A DNA stretch of 7,477 bases. Origin: Oxalobacteraceae bacterium (lineage in GTDB: Bacteria > Pseudomonadota > Gammaproteobacteria > Burkholderiales > Burkholderiaceae_D). The notes below the pieces were generated by a model that made no database searches, was not told where the DNA came from, and worked only from the letters and a program-made list of their open reading frames with translations. The stretch spans positions 400 through 7,876 of the forward strand of contig PKWO01000253.1 in assembly GCA_003132085.1 (NCBI GenBank). Direction: 5' to 3'. Below, one piece after another: positions 4,203-7,477 of this stretch. The position numbers were made by a program, and so were the translations under genes. Each line of letters starts with the position of its first letter. Position 1 is the first letter of the stretch.

Positions 4203-5681
4203 CTAGTGACCTGGGACACTACCCACATCATAGCGATTGACCGGCAACCGAATTTCAACGCACAACCCGCCGCCCTCGCGGTTGAAAGCGCATATGCTGC
4301 CACGGTGCGCCGCCACTACCCGCTGTGCAATTGCCAATCCCAGGCCGTGACCATCGATGCTTTGCATCGCTCCCACACCGCGAAAGAACGGATCGAAAAT
4401 CAATTTCAGTTCGTCGTCGGGCACACCGGGACCGCGATCGAGAATCGCCAGGCGCAACTCATTGCGCTGGACGTCCAGCCCGGATTCCAGAACTACTGTA
4501 CTGCCGGCTACCGTCTGTTTCAACGCGTTGCGAACAACGTTTTCGATCGCCCGGTGCAATAGCTCTGCATCTCCTTTGAGAACAACCGCACAATTCCCGG
4601 TAAATTCAAGCTTGCGGGAACTGGCTTCCGCTTCAAAACGGGCATCATAGACAAGGTCGGCGACCAATTCATCCATATTAATGTCATCTTGCGCTGGGTT
4701 AAGCGCCCCCGCCTCCAGCTTTGAAAGCGTGAGCAATTCCCCTACGAGTTTATCCATGCGCACACTCTCACGCTCAATACGCTCAAGCGATGTCTGCATC
4801 TTTTCCGGTTGCTGGCGCGGCAATCCGATTGCCGCCTGAAGCCTGGCCAACGGCGAACGCAATTCATGCGAAACGTCATGCAGCAAGCGTCGTTGCCCAT
4901 CAACCAAGGTACGCAGCCGCTCAACCATACTGTCGAAATCGCGCCCAAGATCGGCCAGCTCATCCCTTCGCTGCCCCATTGCGGAACCGAGGCCAGCCTC
5001 CAGATCGCCACTCGCCACCGCCTCAAAGGCGGAACGCAAACTGCGTATGGGCTTTGAAAAATACCATGCCAGCAAGAGAGCGAATATCAAACTACCCAAC
5101 ACTGCCGATACAATCGGCAGAAAAGGCAAAAAATGATCATCGTGCGGATGAGGCGGCGGCCGCTCGCCGGCCCGGTCCGGTCCTTGGCCTTCATCGAAGG
5201 GCGGAGGATACCCATCGTGCAGAAGCGCTCCGCCCTGCGGCGGCGGATGTTCGCCGGCCCCGTAACTGTCGGCGGCATGGGGTAACGCCGGGGAGAACAA
5301 CAAATAACGATGCCCGTCCGGCGCCTGCACCTGTCGAACCATGTGGCGATGGGTATCTGAGCGCAATATGCCGCGCGCTTCCTCCAGCACTTGGGGATTC
5401 AGTTTGCGCCCGAGCAATTCAAGATTTTCATCGTTGACTGCAACAATCTGGTGGTGATGGTCCATTTTTTCGAGCAAACTGCGTAGCGCCGAAACGCCGC
5501 CAAATTGCAGCGTGGATGCTGCCGACTCGATCAGGAAAGCGGCTGGCGGACTCAGGTCAAGCTGGACCTGCTGGGTGTCATGGCTCACATTTTTCAGCCA
5601 GATCGCACCGCCTATCCCGATCGTGGCAATCAACTGCGCAAGCAACGTGAAAGCAAAAAATTTCCAAAATAACCGCCCCAC
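4203..5681 (-). CDS. cpxA: CpxA-like sensor histidine kinase with Pro/His-rich periplasmic segment
   Basis: A 492-residue inner-membrane kinase. TM1 spans about 9-29 and TM2 about 186-207, enclosing a periplasmic region of roughly 155 residues; HAMP follows (208-262). The H-box is LLHDVSHELRSPL with phospho-acceptor H272. The ATPase domain shows the N-box ENVVRNALKQT (380-390), G1 DRGPGVP (415-421), the F-box FDPFFRG (429-435) and G2 GHGLGLAI (444-451). All catalytic motifs are intact. The periplasmic region ends in a Pro/Gly/His-rich stretch (about 144-185, including EHPPPQGG and ERPPPHPHDDHF), which probably explains why it is longer than E. coli CpxA (457 aa). GTG at 5681-5679 is the start: AAGGAG lies 6 nt upstream inside the last codons of the regulator gene, so translation is coupled. 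It should phosphorylate the regulator encoded just upstream. The CpxA label rests on that partner, the CpxR boxes and the divergent CpxP-like gene; a metal-responsive role is possible. Confidence 0.9.
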   Translation of the reverse strand: MGRLFWKFFAFTLLAQLIATIGIGGAIWLKNVSHDTQQVQLDLSPPAAFLIESAASTLQFGGVSALRSLLEKMDHHHQIVAVNDENLELLGRKLNPQVLEEARGILRSDTHRHMVRQVQAPDGHRYLLFSPALPHAADSYGAGEHPPPQGGALLHDGYPPPFDEGQGPDRAGERPPPHPHDDHFLPFLPIVSAVLGSLIFALLLAWYFSKPIRSLRSAFEAVASGDLEAGLGSAMGQRRDELADLGRDFDSMVERLRTLVDGQRRLLHDVSHELRSPLARLQAAIGLPRQQPEKMQTSLERIERESVRMDKLVGELLTLSKLEAGALNPAQDDINMDELVADLVYDARFEAEASSRKLEFTGNCAVVLKGDAELLHRAIENVVRNALKQTVAGSTVVLESGLDVQRNELRLAILDRGPGVPDDELKLIFDPFFRGVGAMQSIDGHGLGLAIAQRVVAAHRGSICAFNREGGGLCVEIRLPVNRYDVGSVPGH

Positions 5682-5684
5682 CCC

Positions 5685-6374
5685 CTACTCCTTGATGAAT
5701 TGGTAACCGAGACGGTATACCGTCTGGATACAGGATCGCCCGTCCGCCAAGGTTCCCAGTTTGTGGCGCAGACTGCTAAGGTGTACATCGATATTACGAT
5801 CAAATCGCGTCAGCGCGCGCCCCAACCCCTGTTCCGACAACTCGCCCTTGCTGACGGGACGGCCGGCGTGCCGAACCAACACCTCAAGCAAGTTGAATTC
5901 GGTGCTGGTCAATTCAAGCGGCTTTCCCTGCCATTCGGCACGGCGCCGTTCCGGCCACATGGTCAATTCATTGACCGACAGGACGACATTTTGAGTGCCG
6001 TCGGATTGACCGGTCCGGGTGCGGCGCAGAATGGCGCGAATGCGGGCGGTCAGTTCGCGCGGGGTACACGGCTTGGGCACATAGTCGTCCGCCCCCAGTT
6101 CAAGCCCGACGATACGGTCGGTGTCGTCCCCTCTGGCGGTCAACATCAACACCGGCAACTGGCTTTTCACCCGTATGCGCCTGAGTGTTTCAAGACCATT
6201 CATGCCCGGCATCATCACATCCAGAACCGCAATCATATAAGACCCGGATAACGCCTCGGATACGCCGGCTTCGCCATCATGCACGGCAACGACACCGAAT
6301 CCTTCCTGCTCAAGGTATTCCTTCAACATGTCCAGGAGTTCAACGTCGTCGTCAATCAAAAGTACCTGCGTCAT
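5685..6374 (-). CDS. cpxR: CpxR-like OmpR-family response regulator
   Basis: A 229-residue two-domain regulator. The receiver domain (1-118) has the acidic pocket at D9/D10, phospho-acceptor D52 (LDVMMPG), T79 and K101 (VPKP). The OmpR/PhoB winged-helix domain (about 128-229) contains LTSTEFNLLEVLVRHAGRPV and then LGRALTRFDRNIDVHLSSLRHKLG, very like the CpxR recognition-helix region (LGKRLTPFDRAIDMHISNLRRKL in E. coli). The conserved recognition helix fits the two exact CpxR boxes upstream. The C terminus, TVYRLGYQFIKE, has Tyr-Arg-Leu where the family usually has Arg-Gly-x before GY. ATG at 6374-6372 is the start, with a poor ribosome site. It is the first gene of a two-gene operon with the sensor, 3 bp between stop and start. 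Autoregulation from the shared intergenic region is likely. Confidence 0.92.
   Translation of the reverse strand: MTQVLLIDDDVELLDMLKEYLEQEGFGVVAVHDGEAGVSEALSGSYMIAVLDVMMPGMNGLETLRRIRVKSQLPVLMLTARGDDTDRIVGLELGADDYVPKPCTPRELTARIRAILRRTRTGQSDGTQNVVLSVNELTMWPERRRAEWQGKPLELTSTEFNLLEVLVRHAGRPVSKGELSEQGLGRALTRFDRNIDVHLSSLRHKLGTLADGRSCIQTVYRLGYQFIKE
5688..5693 (-). promoter_or_regulatory. Ribosome site for the sensor gene inside the regulator's 3' end
   Basis: AAGGAG on the minus strand forms the last two codons of the regulator (Lys-Glu). It lies 6 nt from the GTG start of the sensor, with only three bases between the regulator's TAG and that GTG. This fixes the unusual start and points to translational coupling. 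Confidence 0.8.
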
Positions 6375-6406
6375 TGCTCTAGTGTTCCATTCCCTGTCAG
6401 CCCGGC

Positions 6407-6412
6407 ATGATA
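6407..6412 (-). promoter_or_regulatory. Possible -10 of the regulator operon
   Basis: TATCAT (5/6 match) on the minus strand, about 33 bp before the regulator ATG. No consensus -35 is at the right distance, as often seen at activator-dependent promoters. CpxR box 1 would be centred near -58. Confidence 0.3.
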
Positions 6413-6418
6413 ACCAGC

Positions 6419-6447
6419 GGCGCTCGCCTAGACCAGCATTGAGCGCC
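6419..6447. repeat. 7-bp inverted repeat in the regulator promoter region
   Basis: GGCGCTC (6419-6425) and GAGCGCC (6441-6447) are perfectly complementary with a 15-nt centre. The repeat lies between the possible -10 of the regulator operon and CpxR box 1, covering the expected -35 region. It could be a second operator. Confidence 0.45.
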
Positions 6448-6450
6448 TAT

Positions 6451-6465
6451 TTTACCCAACTTTAC
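6451..6465 (-). promoter_or_regulatory. CpxR box 1 (exact consensus)
   Basis: The minus strand reads GTAAA-GTTGG-GTAAA, an exact match to the known CpxR consensus GTAAA-N5-GTAAA. It is the box nearest the regulator operon, centred 84 bp from its ATG. Confidence 0.8.
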
Positions 6466-6506
6466 ATTCGCAACCGCTCGTGGAGAAATTCTGCGGCACG
6501 CACTCC

Positions 6507-6521
6507 TTTACCCAAATTTAC
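6507..6521 (-). promoter_or_regulatory. CpxR box 2 (exact consensus)
   Basis: The minus strand reads GTAAA-TTTGG-GTAAA, a second exact match. It is centred about 100 bp before the LTxxQ gene ATG, 56 bp from box 1 and in the same orientation. Confidence 0.8.
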
Positions 6522-6527
6522 GTCGAG

Positions 6528-6542
6528 TTAACCGCATTTAAC
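6528..6542 (-). promoter_or_regulatory. CpxR box 3 (degenerate)
   Basis: The minus strand reads GTTAA-ATGCG-GTTAA: same half-site spacing and orientation, with each half-site departing from GTAAA at two positions. It starts 21 bp from box 2, two helical turns, so both would lie on one face of the DNA. A weak promoter for the LTxxQ gene (TTGCAC at 6560-6565, TTAACT at 6582-6587) lies downstream. Confidence 0.5.
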
Positions 6543-6613
6543 CGGCAGATCACAGAGAATTGCACTCATCGCAACAGCCTCTTAACTTCAACCACAATGG
6601 AACGGAACACTTC

Positions 6614-7210
6614 ATGAAGACACTGCCACCTATTTTCAAGCAACTTCTGATCGCCGCCGGCATTGCTCTTGCATTGCCTCTTTCTGCGCAAGGGGAACCT
6701 CCGCAAGATGGAGGACGTGAGCACTGTACCTGGCCCATGATACCGCCTCCCGGTCACGGTCCCGAGAAGATGATGCCCGGCGGCATGTTTCCGACGGATG
6801 ACGTATTTCCGCCGAATAGCGGCGCGGTCCCGCCATTCCTGCATGGCGTGACGCTCACCGAGGCCCAGCAAGACAAGATTTTTTCGATCATGCATGCGGC
6901 AGCACCGTTGCTGCGCGAACAGGACAAATTCGCTCGCAAGAGCGCCGAGGGAATACGTCATCTTGCGGCATCCGGGCAGTACGATGAAGGCAAGCTCAAA
7001 TCACTTGCCGATTCCAATGCGCGAGCGATGGCGGAAATCATGATCTTGCGCGTGCGAAGCGCACACCAGATTTATTCGTTGTTAACGCCGGAGCAACGTG
7101 CGCAAGTTGAAGAAATCAAAGCAAAGTTCGACACACACCGCGGATTGAGAGCACAAATCGAAGAAATGAAACCAAAGTTCGACGCCTCCCACGGATCGAA
7201 CGGCAGGTAA
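6614..7210 (+). CDS. Periplasmic CpxP/Spy-family LTxxQ protein
   Basis: A 198-residue exported protein. The signal peptide is residues 1-25 (Lys near the N terminus, LLIAAGIALALPLSA, cleavage before Q26). Residues 27-77 are Pro/Met/His/Gly-rich (HCTWPMIPPPGHGPEKMMPGGMF). A helical domain follows with the two family signatures LTEAQ (81-85) and LTPEQ (157-161), separated by a charged helix. This marks the CpxP/Spy/CnrX-like group: periplasmic chaperones, feedback inhibitors of CpxA, or metal sensors. The C terminus carries a 17-residue tandem duplication (162-178 and 179-195). ATG 6614 is preferred over the upstream frame start at 6560 because GGAA lies 6 nt before it and the signal peptide begins there. 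It is divergent from the cpxRA-like operon and preceded by the CpxR boxes, so CpxR control is likely. Whether it acts like CpxP (inhibiting the sensor) or Spy (chaperone) cannot be decided from sequence. Confidence 0.9.
   Translation: MKTLPPIFKQLLIAAGIALALPLSAQGEPPQDGGREHCTWPMIPPPGHGPEKMMPGGMFPTDDVFPPNSGAVPPFLHGVTLTEAQQDKIFSIMHAAAPLLREQDKFARKSAEGIRHLAASGQYDEGKLKSLADSNARAMAEIMILRVRSAHQIYSLLTPEQRAQVEEIKAKFDTHRGLRAQIEEMKPKFDASHGSNGR
7097..7198 (+). repeat. 51-bp in-frame tandem duplication
   Basis: Copy 1 (7097-7147) and copy 2 (7148-7198) abut and keep frame. They encode RAQVEEIKAKFDTHRGL and RAQIEEMKPKFDASHGS, with 10 of 17 residues identical. The DNA has diverged, so the event is not recent. 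Confidence 0.8.
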
Positions 7211-7211
7211 G

Positions 7212-7231
7212 AGGCATGAAAGTTCGTGCCT
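7212..7231. terminator. Small hairpin between convergent stops
   Basis: AGGCATG (7212-7218) and CGTGCCT (7225-7231) pair over 7 bp with one T-G wobble and a 6-nt loop. The hairpin fills the 19-bp gap between the stops of the LTxxQ and GGDEF genes. There is no T run on either side, so its terminator role is tentative. Confidence 0.35.
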
Positions 7232-7477
7232 AGTCGGTCGGACCGTCAAAAAATAACTCGGCCGGCGTTTGATCAATTTGGGGCGGCAATAAGCCGCTGC
7301 TGACCAACTCTTCATAGTTGCAGACCCGATTTCGGCCGTTTGCCTTGGCATAGTATAGCGCCCGGTCGGCGTGGCCGAGTATCACGACCGGGGTCTCGCC
7401 TTTGATGCAGGCAAAACCGACGCTGACCGTCACTTGACCGACTTGCGGAAAATCGTGTTTCTCAACGTTGCCGCGAA
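7230..7477 (-). CDS. Diguanylate cyclase (GGDEF domain), C-terminal fragment (5' end outside window)
   Basis: The frame is open from the window edge to TAG at 7232-7230, about 82 residues. The sequence RGNVEKHDFPQVGQVTVSVGFA, then GHADRALYYAKANGRNRVCNYEEL, is the standard end of a GGDEF domain: the strand before VTVSVGFA and the ADRALYYAKANGRNRV helix. GGDEF enzymes make cyclic di-GMP from two GTP. The GG(D/E)EF motif and any sensor domain lie outside the window, so activity cannot be judged. A tail of about 25 residues (SSGLLPPQIDQTPAELFFDGPTD) follows the domain. It is convergent with the LTxxQ gene, and I see no functional link between them. Confidence 0.9.
   Translation of the reverse strand, partial: RGNVEKHDFPQVGQVTVSVGFACIKGETPVVILGHADRALYYAKANGRNRVCNYEELVSSGLLPPQIDQTPAELFFDGPTD

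Noticed and set aside
4155..4562. 135-codon plus-strand frame overlapping the small Cys protein and the kinase 3' end
   Set aside because: It overlaps two better-supported genes in other frames and has no coding features of its own.
4790..5437. 215-codon open frame on the plus strand, antisense to the sensor kinase gene
   Set aside because: It lies wholly inside the kinase frame, which has every expected motif. The antisense product is Ala/Arg/Pro-rich with no recognisable domain, a typical shadow of a GC-rich gene.
5700..6251. 183-codon open frame on the plus strand, antisense to the response regulator
   Set aside because: It mirrors the regulator gene, has no ribosome site, and its product has no family features.
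7097..7198. Considered whether the 51-bp repeat is a CRISPR-like or mobile element signal
   Set aside because: There are only two abutting diverged copies, in frame within a gene and with no spacer; it is an internal protein duplication.

Overview
The window looks like a chromosomal segment of a betaproteobacterium, most likely of the Oxalobacteraceae (Herminiimonas/Collimonas/Herbaspirillum type). This rests on the style of the protein families: a RegA/RoxR-type response regulator tail, a DUF4124 periplasmic protein, a lysine-rich 160-residue protein of a type I associate with that family, and the C-terminal end of a diguanylate cyclase. GC content is moderate. No phage, transposon, tRNA, rRNA or CRISPR signal is visible. 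The genus is an inference.

Layout. 1-254 (+) is the tail of a RegA-like response regulator. A short intergenic stretch with an (AAAAC)4 tract inside a 9-bp inverted repeat separates it from an AlkB-type 2-oxoglutarate/Fe(II) dioxygenase (406-1044, +). The dioxygenase converges on a 275-aa lipoprotein of unknown function (1182-2009, -), with three hairpins between them. The lipoprotein has a leader of about 155 nt whose inverted repeats can pair in two mutually exclusive ways, one of them ending in a T run. After an AT-rich gene-poor stretch (2202-2452) come two separately transcribed minus-strand genes: a secreted DUF4124 protein (2453-2947, TTG start) and a Lys-rich protein with a coiled-coil N terminus (3238-3720). 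A 73-aa four-cysteine protein (3967-4188, +) converges on the next block.

The best-defined system is at 4203-7210: a CpxR/CpxA-like two-component operon on the minus strand (regulator 5685-6374, sensor 4203-5681, translationally coupled) and a divergent gene for a periplasmic CpxP/Spy-family LTxxQ protein (6614-7210). The shared intergenic region holds two perfect GTAAA-N5-GTAAA CpxR boxes and one degenerate copy. The likely logic is an envelope-stress circuit: the sensor detects a periplasmic signal, the phosphorylated regulator binds the boxes, and both the LTxxQ chaperone/feedback protein and the regulator operon respond. Two features depart from the textbook version: a Pro/His-rich segment in the sensor's periplasmic region, matched by a Met/Pro/His-rich N terminus in the LTxxQ protein, and a 17-residue tandem duplication at the C terminus of that protein.

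The window ends in the C-terminal part of a GGDEF diguanylate cyclase (7230 onward, -), convergent with the LTxxQ gene.
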